Source: Verrucomicrobiota bacterium (GTDB lineage: Bacteria; Verrucomicrobiota; Verrucomicrobiae; Chthoniobacterales; UBA10450). From it: 9,204 bases of DNA. The translations under genes and the position numbers were made by a program. The notes below the pieces were generated by a model, which saw nothing but the letters and a program-made list of their open reading frames with translations, did not search any database and had not been told where the DNA came from. Every line of letters begins with the position of its first letter. Position 1 is the stretch's first letter. The stretch is taken from the NCBI GenBank assembly GCA_005887855.1, contig VBQB01000037.1, positions 1 to 9,204 on the forward strand. The letters run 5' to 3'. Shown piece by piece: positions 1-5,631 of the stretch.

Positions 1-387
1 GACGTCTTCCGGTCCGAGATCGGAAATGTCGGCCTGCTTGTTCTTGCCGGTAAGGTTCTTTATACCTAACGAGGCGATTTGATGATTGACCTCGGGGTTG
101 TGGATGATCTCGCCGACAATAAAGAGCCGGCGATCTTTGAAAACCTTGCGCGCGGCATAGGCCAGATCGATCGCCCGTTCGACGCCGTAACAAAAGCCAA
201 ATTGTTTGGCCAACCGCACCGTTGTATTTCCTACAGAAATCATTCCACCGGCGCGACGCACTTTATCGACAATGTCGCTGCGGTAATGCGCCTCGACTTG
301 TTCCTGCACCGCCGCCATCACGTCGGGTGTGCGCAAGTTAATCTTCTCGCGTGCCGTCGTGCCGCTGGAAATAAGATTCGTGCTCAC
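1..387 (-). CDS. ispH: 4-hydroxy-3-methylbut-2-enyl diphosphate reductase (IspH/LytB), N-terminal part, cut by the window edge
   Basis: IspH is the [4Fe-4S] enzyme that makes IPP and DMAPP from HMBPP in the last step of the MEP isoprenoid pathway. The 129 visible residues hold the signature GFCYGVERAI; Cys66 is the first cluster ligand. EIIHNPEVN follows at 93-101, with His96 matching the substrate-binding histidine of the family. The cysteine lies near residue 12 in the short E. coli type. Here about 55 residues precede it, including TTAREKINLRTPDV, as in the long type I know from cyanobacteria, plastids and Verrucomicrobia. The GTG at 387 is chosen because no ATG lies between it and the upstream stop, although no clear Shine-Dalgarno is visible; ATG at residue 24 is an alternative. 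The remaining two cluster cysteines lie beyond the edge. The L,D-transpeptidase gene ends 32 nt upstream on the same strand, so co-transcription is likely. Confidence 0.93.
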   Translation of the reverse strand, partial: MSTNLISSGTTAREKINLRTPDVMAAVQEQVEAHYRSDIVDKVRRAGGMISVGNTTVRLAKQFGFCYGVERAIDLAYAARKVFKDRRLFIVGEIIHNPEVNHQIASLGIKNLTGKNKQADISDLGPEDV

Positions 388-394
388 AATTAAA

Positions 395-409
395 CGGGCG
401 GAGTGCCCG
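395..409 (-). other. Small GC-rich hairpin between the L,D-transpeptidase gene and ispH
   Basis: CGGGC and GCCCG form a 5-bp stem around a 5-nt loop. Read on the minus strand the hairpin is followed by TTTAATT and lies 8-22 nt before the ispH GTG. It could be a weak attenuator or mRNA-processing hairpin. It could also be a REP-like element, because its CTCCG-CCCGTT core resembles the hairpin at 1172-1188. The stem is too short for a confident terminator call. Confidence 0.35.
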
Positions 410-419
410 CAAGAATATG

Positions 420-1076
420 CTACTGCAGAAGCGGCCCGCTCGGCTTCTCGAAAGCCGCCGAGGTGATCATCAGGCTCGGACTCGGATCGGGCGCTTTCGA
501 ATCATCCACGCGCTGCACCTTCGGCCCAAGTGTTGCATCTTCCGGCTGCGAATTGGCAATGCTTACCGGCGTCCCGATTTTTACAAGCGCAAAAAATTTC
601 GGCGCAGCCTCGCCATGCAATCGAATGCAGCCATGCGTCCGTGGGTACGGATGGACAAAGCCTTGATGAAACCCATAGGCTGGTGCGAATTCACACCAAT
701 ATCCCATCGGATAACCGACATAGCGCCCCGATCCGCCCCCGGTGGAGGGGACAATCCGATCGCCCTGCACGCTAAATCCATAGGACCCAGAACGCTTTTG
801 TTCCTGCTTTGAGTAAATCGTGAAATTTCCCTTGGGCGTTGGCTTGTTTGGGATGCCAACCGAAATGGCAGCCGACATCAAGCATCGATCGCCTTCCATC
901 ACGTAAACATTCTGCTTCGAAAGCGAAACTCTCACGCGCACAGCCGACGGATCGTGCGGCCGATAAGCTGTCACGTGATATGGACCTCCGCCCGCCACCC
1001 GTCCGGTCTCACAACCGGTGAGAAATAAGAGGGAACCGCCAGCGGCCAATAAAATGAATCGGGAAACATGTCGCAT
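420..1076 (-). CDS. L,D-transpeptidase (YkuD-fold) lipoprotein
   Basis: This is a predicted 218-residue lipoprotein that forms 3-3 cross-links in peptidoglycan or attaches proteins to it. The N-terminus MRHVSRF plus a hydrophobic stretch ends in the lipobox LTGC, so Cys22 would be the lipidated residue. The YkuD domain spans roughly residues 45-175 and ends in the catalytic motif HGCIRLH (148-154). The nucleophile is Cys150, and His137 and His142 lie in HQGFVHPYPRT just before it. A proline-rich tail of about 40 residues follows. ATG at 1076 is chosen over an in-frame TTG at 1115: it gives a normal lipoprotein signal, has GGAAA 8 nt upstream, and the TTG overlaps a TTGACA promoter-like hexamer. 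The gene lies upstream of ispH and diverges from the plus-strand S74 gene. The family call is firm; the exact cross-link made is not visible. Confidence 0.9.
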   Translation of the reverse strand: MRHVSRFILLAAGGSLLFLTGCETGRVAGGGPYHVTAYRPHDPSAVRVRVSLSKQNVYVMEGDRCLMSAAISVGIPNKPTPKGNFTIYSKQEQKRSGSYGFSVQGDRIVPSTGGGSGRYVGYPMGYWCEFAPAYGFHQGFVHPYPRTHGCIRLHGEAAPKFFALVKIGTPVSIANSQPEDATLGPKVQRVDDSKAPDPSPSLMITSAAFEKPSGPLLQ

Positions 1077-1084
1077 AAGTTTCC

Positions 1085-1115
1085 ATACTGGAAAAGCTTG
1101 GCGGCACTTTGTCAA
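1085..1115 (-). promoter_or_regulatory. Candidate sigma70-type promoter for the L,D-transpeptidase-ispH pair
   Basis: On the minus strand a perfect TTGACA (-35, 1115-1110) is followed after 19 nt by CAGTAT (-10-like, 1090-1085). The spacer is longer than the usual 17 nt. The predicted start would fall only one or two bases before the ATG at 1076, implying a nearly leaderless message, so this is tentative. Confidence 0.3.
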
Positions 1116-1171
1116 CCACTGGTACTCGCATGGTTATTACTGTACAGGCGCGGCGAGCGTCGGAAAATGGA

Positions 1172-1188
1172 GGGACGGGCTCCGTCCC
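1172..1188. repeat. REP-like hairpin in the divergent spacer
   Basis: GGGACGG and CCGTCCC form a perfect 7-bp stem around a GCT loop, preceded by GGA and followed by GTTCGGG. It sits between the divergent L,D-transpeptidase and S74-protein genes. The shape is that of the short palindromic elements scattered through spacers of many Verrucomicrobia (recalled, not searched). A bidirectional terminator is less likely because there is no T-run on either side. Confidence 0.4.
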
Positions 1189-1236
1189 GTTCGGGTAACT
1201 GGACGACGACACATTCGGTGTTACTCAGTGCAGGCG

Positions 1237-1311
1237 CCGCTAGGCTCTTCGCCCTCTTCCGGATCCGCGATTCGCAGAATCAACGTAGCGGGGAAACAGA
1301 AAGGAAGAACC
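1237..1311 (+). promoter_or_regulatory. Conserved leader element, copy A (candidate cis-regulatory RNA)
   Basis: This 75-nt segment ends directly at the ATG at 1312. It matches 2872-2944 at roughly 80% identity by eye, with two one-base gaps. CCGCTA (1237-1242) is complementary to TAGCGG (1286-1291). The pyrimidine tract TCTTCC (1255-1260) can pair with the Shine-Dalgarno GGAAGA (1303-1308). Because one arm lies inside the first stem and the other outside it, both pairings together would make a pseudoknot that hides the ribosome-binding site. I recognise no known riboswitch class. It may be a riboswitch, thermosensor, protein-bound leader or simply a shared ancestral 5' region. Confidence 0.6.
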
Positions 1312-1462
1312 ATGAATCCGCTGACTCAATCCAAGAAAACAACAATTCTGCCACTTCTCATCCCACTGCTGCTCGCCTGCTTTGCGCTTTTACCAAGAGC
1401 GCAAGCGGTTCTCCCACCGCCGGACGGCGGCTATCCTAGCCAAAACACTGCCGAGGGGGACG

Positions 1463-2551
1463 ATGCGCTTCAGCCTGACAACCGGAACCGACAACACGGC
1501 GACCGGTTTCGAAGCACTCTTTAGCAACAGAATAGGCAATTTCAACACGGCCACTGGATCTCAAGCGCTGTTTAGCAACACCACCGGCATCAGCAACACG
1601 GCCAATGGAGCGTTCGCGCTCCAAGGCAATACGGTCGGCGACGGCAACACGGCGGTCGGGCTTGGCGCGCTCACTTTCAACACGACTGGCACCGGCAACA
1701 CCGCCACTGGCATTCATGCCCTTGGAAACAACACCGCCGCCAACTTCAACACGGCTTATGGTTGGTTCGCGCTTTTTTTCAACACACTTGGCACCGAGAA
1801 CACAGCGAGCGGTAGGAATGCGCTTCAGGAGAACACAACAGGCAGCTTTAACACGGCTTACGGTGCCGCTGCGCTCGTTAACAATCAGACCGGCAACGGT
1901 AACACATCCACCGGCTTTAATGCGCTCTCGCGTAACGACGGGAACCGCAACACCGCCGATGGGGTTCATGCGCTTGAGTTAAATCAATTGGGCAACTCGA
2001 ATGTAGCAGAGGGCGCCTTCGCGCTATCACATAACATCAGCGGATCGTTCAACACAGCATTAGGCTTTAATGCGGGGTCGAACCTCACCACGGGTAATAA
2101 CAATATCGATATCGGCAACCCTGGTATTGCTGGCGAGTCGGCGGTCATCCGTATTGGCATGAGGGGACAACAGTCAACAACCTTTATCGCCGGGATTCGC
2201 GGGGTGACAACCGGAATTGCCGACGCCATACCGGTACTAATCGACTCCGCCGGCCAGTTCGGCACGGCCAGCTCTTCACGGCGCTACAAGAAAGAGATTA
2301 AGCCAATGGACCAAGCCAGCGAAGCTATCCTGGCGCTTAAGCCGGTGACATTCCACTACAAGAGCGACGCCACAGGCATACCGCAATTTGGTTTGATCGC
2401 CGAGGAAGAGTTCCTCAAAGAGCATCAGAAGGTGGAAGAGCAAGGCCACAAGGTGCAGGAACAGGAGGCGACCATCGCGCAGCTACAGCAGGACTTTCAT
2501 GCAAGCTCGCGGAACAGCAGAAGCAAATCAAAGCGCTTACCTCCGGCTTAG
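1463..2551 (+). CDS. Longest intact frame of the broken S74-domain repeat protein
   Basis: This is the part a gene finder would call; the frame stays open back to 1382. Residues encoded from 1382 to 1462 are an out-of-frame reading of the signal-peptide region and are not family-like. ATG 1463 (MRFSLTTG) is the first credible start, with AGGGGG 3 nt upstream. The product, about 362 residues, would have no signal peptide. It would hold twelve repeats of consensus NTAxGxxALxxNTTGxx, resembling the head repeats of trimeric autotransporters. A glycine-rich neck (NNNIDIGNPG) follows, then an incomplete S74 intramolecular-chaperone domain. In that family, trimeric fibre proteins fold and then cleave themselves before a serine at the start of the S74 domain. 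The last 16 residues (from about HASSRNSRS) are frameshifted. Whether this product is made is doubtful. Confidence 0.5.
   Translation: MRFSLTTGTDNTATGFEALFSNRIGNFNTATGSQALFSNTTGISNTANGAFALQGNTVGDGNTAVGLGALTFNTTGTGNTATGIHALGNNTAANFNTAYGWFALFFNTLGTENTASGRNALQENTTGSFNTAYGAAALVNNQTGNGNTSTGFNALSRNDGNRNTADGVHALELNQLGNSNVAEGAFALSHNISGSFNTALGFNAGSNLTTGNNNIDIGNPGIAGESAVIRIGMRGQQSTTFIAGIRGVTTGIADAIPVLIDSAGQFGTASSSRRYKKEIKPMDQASEAILALKPVTFHYKSDATGIPQFGLIAEEEFLKEHQKVEEQGHKVQEQEATIAQLQQDFHASSRNSRSKSKRLPPA
1493..2101 (+). repeat. Twelve tandem 51-bp units encoding 17-residue NTAxGxxAL repeats
   Basis: Twelve consecutive units begin with NTA, NTS or NVA and follow NTAxGxxALxxNTTGxx. Eleven are 17 residues; the ninth (NTSTGFNALSRNDGNR) is 16. 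The nucleotide units differ widely at third positions, so this is an old protein-level repeat and not a recent tandem expansion. The pattern fits a beta-roll, with Asn/Thr ladder and Ala-Leu core positions, like YadA-type head repeats. Confidence 0.85.
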
Positions 2552-2644
2552 AGAAAGTAAATAACCGATTAGAACCGAACAAGCTTGCGCCGCAAGTGGT
2601 CGTTAACGATAGGTAGAGATGCAAAAGGTGTAGCAGGTGTAGAG

Positions 2645-2664
2645 GCGCTCGCCGCGGCGAGCGC
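2645..2664. repeat. Perfect 20-nt GC palindrome
   Basis: GCGCTCGCCGCGGCGAGCGC equals its own reverse complement. As RNA it would form a stem of up to 9 bp, or about 8 bp with a 4-nt loop. It lies 28 nt after the old stop of the S74 gene. No T-run follows on either strand, so a REP-like element is more likely than an intrinsic terminator. Confidence 0.5.
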
Positions 2665-2684
2665 AGAGACGGGAGATTGCGGCT

Positions 2685-2726
2685 GAGGACAGACCGCCGC
2701 AAATCGTCCTCAACAATCGTATTTAA
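2685..2726 (+). pseudogene. Possible leftover 3' end of a second S74-family gene
   Basis: In one frame this reads EDRPPQIVLNNRI then TAA (2724-2726). PQIVLNNR closely mirrors PQVVVNDR, the last residues of the S74 gene ending at 2616; the two 24-nt stretches (2590-2613 and 2697-2720) agree at 17 positions. It may be the tail of a deleted paralogue, or the original gene end displaced by insertion of the palindrome-bearing segment between them. The match is short, so chance is not excluded. Confidence 0.35.
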
Positions 2727-2731
2727 TAATC

Positions 2732-2767
2732 AGCCGTTACGCTTCACGGAGTCGCGGCTCTTTGTTT
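2732..2767 (+). terminator. Weak candidate intrinsic terminator after the S74 gene
   Basis: AGCCG (2732-2736) pairs with CGGCT (2755-2759) and is followed by CTTTGTTT. The loop is long (18 nt) and the T-run is interrupted. It is in the right place to separate the S74 gene from the next gene, but the structure is marginal. Confidence 0.25.
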
Positions 2768-2871
2768 CGCCCCGCGCGGCGGCACGCATGATTTTGGTCT
2801 TGACAGGCTGGCAAGATTTTCTTGAGACTCGACGTCGTTAAACGGATCTGAATCAAGCGGAAGACATTTGA

Positions 2872-2944
2872 CCGCTAGGTTCTTCGCCCCTTCCGGACCC
2901 GCAATCCCAAAACTAACGTAGCGGGCAAAAAGAAAGGAAGAACC
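2872..2944 (+). promoter_or_regulatory. Conserved leader element, copy B (candidate cis-regulatory RNA)
   Basis: This second copy of the 1237-1311 leader precedes the Asp-box/FG-GAP gene. CCGCTA (2872-2877) pairs with TAGCGG (2919-2924). Directly after the first arm, GGTTCTTC (2878-2885) is perfectly complementary to GAAGAACC (2937-2944), which contains part of the Shine-Dalgarno. CTTCC (2890-2894) can instead pair with GGAAG (2936-2940), as in copy A. Either choice crosses the first stem and gives a pseudoknot. The GTG start at 2955 lies 14 nt after GGAAG, whereas in copy A the ATG follows after 4 nt, so this copy has diverged at its downstream edge. Confidence 0.6.
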
Positions 2945-2954
2945 TCAGCTACCT

Positions 2955-5393
2955 GTGAAAATCCGGTTGTCGATGCTGACCATGCTTGGCGCTGTTTTTC
3001 TAGCGGCAAGTGTTGGCGGGTTCGCGCAACAACCTTCCCAACCAGACAGCACGCCTATTCGCACGAAAAGTCCGCTCAGCGATCGAAGCAGACTTCCCCA
3101 AGCATTGCAAAAGGTTCCGCTCGAGCATCTCTCCTCTGGTGCTCTGATGTTGCTCGATCGTGATGGCGATCTAGTTGAATGGCCTGCTGCTTCCGCAGCT
3201 CCCGCGACTGGACTTGGACCTTCGCTGGAAACCGCGACAGCCGCCGCGACCGCTGTTGCTCTTGATCCGCGCGTAGGCGCCAACGTCCGTCTCGGCAATG
3301 ATCCCATTGTGCTGCCGCCCACGCTGCGAGCGCAGGCTGAGCCGCACATCGCTCGTGCTCTAAACAATCCAAATCTTCTTTTGGCAACGTTTCAGGAAGG
3401 ACGGTTCACAACAGCTGGCGCGGTCGATTGTGGGTTTTCAGTCAGTCGTAACGGAGGGTTGAGTTGGTCGCGCGCCTTAATACCTGGGCTTACCCAGACT
3501 TCGGGCGGCCCATATTTTCGCGCTACTGATCCCGTTGCCGCTGTGAACGCAGGCGGCCTGCTTTATCTGTGCACTCTCGCTGCGGGAGAGGTCAATTTCG
3601 CGACGGGCGTCGTACTGGTTGGTCGCTCGATAGACAGCGGCGCGACTTTTGCCGCTCCCCGAGTCGCCTATCGAGCGCCGAACAACACTGTTTTTCCGGA
3701 CAAGAATTGGATAGCAATTAATACATTTCCCGGGACGCCTACATTTAGGCGAATCGTTGTAACGTTCACTCTATTTGCCAGTGGCTCTACCGCCGAAGGC
3801 GCCCCAATTGCACGGACCTATAGTGATGATGGAGGTTTTACCTGGAGTGCCGCCACCTTCATCCATCCAGCAAATACGAATGCCCAAGGATCGCAGCCGG
3901 TTTTCCTGCCCAATGGCAAGCTGGCGGTTGTTTATTGGAATTTCGGATCGGCGATGAGCCCGGGCGAGCGACTCGAAGTTGTCGTCTCTAACAACGGCGG
4001 CGTAACCTTCGGCGCCCCGATCCGAATCGCGAATGCCATCGAATATAATCCTCCCAACATTCGCAGCGGCGCGTTCCTGCCTTCCGCGACTGCCGACCGC
4101 ATAAATGGGAATAACCTGTATGTAGTTTACCAGGCGTCATTCGCCGGCGTGCCTCGGATCCTTTTCACGAAATCAACAAATGCCGGAACGACTTGGACAG
4201 CGCCGGTTGCTATCAGCGACAACATAGCGAACACAGCCGTCTTCAATCCCGCGATAGCAACATCCTCGGACGGCCATACGTTGAGCGTCGCTTTTTATGA
4301 TAAGCGAGCCAATCCCGGTCCAAACGCATTGGTCGATATGTTCCTGGCGTTGTCCGCCGATGGAGGAGTCAAGTGGCAACCAAACATCAGACTGACCTCT
4401 GTTTCGTCCAACGCCGCGCTCGCTCCTCTTACCGCCCAGGGATACATGCTGGGCGATTACCTTGGAATCGCCGCACCAACAACCCCGAATGTGCGAGCCG
4501 TGCCGGTCTGGATCGATACGCGAACAGGAAATCCGGATCCATTTAGCGCCCAAGCGCGCGTTTGGCGCTCTCCACCTACATCCGATTTCGATGGGGATGG
4601 TAAAACCGACATCTCGGTCTTCCGCAACGGAACATGGTATGTGCTGAAGAGTTCTAATAACGCGCTGATGGCCGTGATGTTTGGCACGAGCAGCGATAAA
4701 ATTGCGCCGGCTGATTATGACGGAGACGGCAAAACGGATTTCGCCGTTTTTCGTAATGGTGTCTGGTACATATCCCAGAGCTCCAATGGCCGACTCCGAG
4801 CGGTGAATTTTGGTGGGACGGGTGATTTGCCAGTTCCGGGCGATTTCGATGGTGATGGCAAGTCAGACATCGCCATTTTCCGGCCCTCAACTGGATATTG
4901 GTTCTACATTCAGAGTAGCAACGGAGCGGGCGCGGCTTTGCAATTCGGAATAAATGGCGATGTCCCGTTGCTGGGCGATTTCGACGGGGACAGCAAAGCC
5001 GATTTGGCGGTATTTCGTCCAGCGACTGCATTCTGGTATTATCGCCGTAGCCGTGACGGAGCGCTTCGCAGCGTACACTTCGGGGCAAACTCAGACATTC
5101 CTGTCCCGGGTGATTATGATGGGGACAGCCTCTCGGACATAGCAGTCTTTCGACCTTCGACGGGCTTTTGGTACCGCCTAAATAGCTCGAACGGCGCGTT
5201 CATGGCAGCGCAGTGGGGTGTCAACGGAGACAAGCCGGTTCCGGGCGACTACGACAATGACGGTAAAACGGACCTAGCGATCTATCGCGGTGCGACATGG
5301 TATGTTAAGCGTAGCGCGAATAATTCTTATTTGATCAAAGACTTCGGTTTGGGAACCGATGTTCATGTACCTGCTGCATATCTGCGACAATAG
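2955..5393 (+). CDS. Secreted Asp-box (sialidase-like propeller) protein with C-terminal FG-GAP-like repeats
   Basis: This is an 812-residue exported protein. The signal peptide is MKIRLSMLTMLGAVFLAASVGG-FA with likely cleavage after Ala24. GTG 2955 gives a basic n-region; in-frame ATGs at residues 7 and 10 are alternatives. Residues ~130-540 contain six Asp-box motifs (SxDxGxTW type) at 164-171, 225-232, 290-297, 345-352, 407-414 and 467-474, with SDDGGFTW the clearest. This fits a six-bladed sialidase/BNR propeller. I cannot identify the arginine triad or nucleophile of true sialidases, so enzyme activity is unproven. Residues 544-812 are six repeats opening with DxDGDGKxD calcium loops and ending near VPG, as in FG-GAP/VCBS proteins. 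The likely site is the cell surface or outside the cell, with ligand or glycan binding as a guess. It shares its leader with the S74 gene. No convincing terminator follows. Confidence 0.85.
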   Translation: MKIRLSMLTMLGAVFLAASVGGFAQQPSQPDSTPIRTKSPLSDRSRLPQALQKVPLEHLSSGALMLLDRDGDLVEWPAASAAPATGLGPSLETATAAATAVALDPRVGANVRLGNDPIVLPPTLRAQAEPHIARALNNPNLLLATFQEGRFTTAGAVDCGFSVSRNGGLSWSRALIPGLTQTSGGPYFRATDPVAAVNAGGLLYLCTLAAGEVNFATGVVLVGRSIDSGATFAAPRVAYRAPNNTVFPDKNWIAINTFPGTPTFRRIVVTFTLFASGSTAEGAPIARTYSDDGGFTWSAATFIHPANTNAQGSQPVFLPNGKLAVVYWNFGSAMSPGERLEVVVSNNGGVTFGAPIRIANAIEYNPPNIRSGAFLPSATADRINGNNLYVVYQASFAGVPRILFTKSTNAGTTWTAPVAISDNIANTAVFNPAIATSSDGHTLSVAFYDKRANPGPNALVDMFLALSADGGVKWQPNIRLTSVSSNAALAPLTAQGYMLGDYLGIAAPTTPNVRAVPVWIDTRTGNPDPFSAQARVWRSPPTSDFDGDGKTDISVFRNGTWYVLKSSNNALMAVMFGTSSDKIAPADYDGDGKTDFAVFRNGVWYISQSSNGRLRAVNFGGTGDLPVPGDFDGDGKSDIAIFRPSTGYWFYIQSSNGAGAALQFGINGDVPLLGDFDGDSKADLAVFRPATAFWYYRRSRDGALRSVHFGANSDIPVPGDYDGDSLSDIAVFRPSTGFWYRLNSSNGAFMAAQWGVNGDKPVPGDYDNDGKTDLAIYRGATWYVKRSANNSYLIKDFGLGTDVHVPAAYLRQ
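4584..5393 (+). repeat. Six FG-GAP-like repeats of 43-48 residues
   Basis: The units start at residues 544, 587, 630, 675, 720 and 765 of the encoded protein, with lengths 43, 43, 45, 45, 45 and 48. Each opens with D[FY]D[GN]D..[ST/A]D followed by [IL/F][AS][VI][FY]R, then an aromatic W-Y strand, SSNG or similar, and FG. The Asp-rich loop is a calcium-binding pattern. Units 4 and 5 replace the usual GK by SK and SL. Units 3-5 have an inserted PSTG/PATA turn that units 1, 2 and 6 lack. Confidence 0.85.
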
Positions 5394-5631
5394 CAAAACG
5401 AAGGAATTTGGCGTTCGGTTTTTTCCGGAGCAGCTAAGAAGCGGATTAGACAACGCGATCAGCTTGGTTCCCGCGTCAAGGCTGTCGATCTGTTTCCTGC
5501 AGCCTGATAAAAGCTCTACATTTTCTGTCCGCTTCGGTAAATGGAAATGATAACTTTATCAAGGAATTCGATTCGCAGTTCGGTTCGGCCGTCTTGGCGC
5601 GAGGCAGAAACCAGCACGCGAGACTCACGCG
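5394..5631. other. Convergent spacer without a recognised gene
   Basis: This separates the plus-strand Asp-box gene from the minus-strand acyltransferase gene. I see no family-like protein, tRNA or strong terminator. There is a weak TTCGG-T6-CCGGA hairpin near 5414-5429. An AT-rich stem TGATA/TATCA lies near 5549-5562, followed on the minus strand by TTTCC; it could be a poor terminator for the acyltransferase gene. Confidence 0.4.

Larger units (their letters stand above)
1312..2616 (+). pseudogene. Disrupted gene for a secreted NTAxGxxAL-repeat protein with peptidase S74 (tail-fibre chaperone) domain
   Basis: The gene starts at ATG 1312, 4 nt after the Shine-Dalgarno GGAAG, and encodes a clear signal peptide with likely cleavage after AQA (residues 30-32). 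That frame continues through QNTAEGDDAL and then breaks near 1466-1472. The expected continuation FSLTTGTDNTATG is in the +1 frame, as if CTCT had contracted to CT. The new frame carries the 17-residue repeats and the S74 domain (SSRRYKKEI from 2273, then FGLIAEE). About 30 residues usually found between GLIAEE and NEFLKEH are absent, leaving a join near 2405-2410. A second shift, one base missing near 2501-2503, returns to the original frame, where KLAEQQKQIKAL through VVVNDR reaches TAG at 2614-2616. Two frameshifts plus a deletion in the conserved domain argue for a decaying gene; assembly error is the main alternative for the single shifts. Confidence 0.65.

Noticed and set aside
417..812. 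Plus-strand open frame of 131 codons
   Set aside because: It is antisense to the L,D-transpeptidase with its lipobox and HGCIRLH motif.
1454..1475. Programmed +1 frameshift like that of prfB (AGGGGG followed by CTT)
   Set aside because: AGGGGG is 8 nt from CTT rather than 3, there is no stop codon after CTT, and the same gene has another frameshift and a deletion, so decay is simpler.
1436..1969. 177-codon open frame on the minus strand
   Set aside because: It is antisense to the NTAxGxxAL repeats and its periodic composition mirrors them.
1493..2101. Regular 51-bp periodicity as a CRISPR array
   Set aside because: The units are contiguous, diverged at the DNA level and encode a coherent protein repeat; there are no identical repeats with unique spacers.
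2800..2829. TTGACA at 2800-2805 as the promoter of the Asp-box gene
   Set aside because: No acceptable -10 hexamer lies 16-18 nt downstream (TGAGAC only).
4654..5088. 144-codon open frame on the minus strand
   Set aside because: It is antisense to the FG-GAP repeats; repeat structure creates long stop-free antisense frames.
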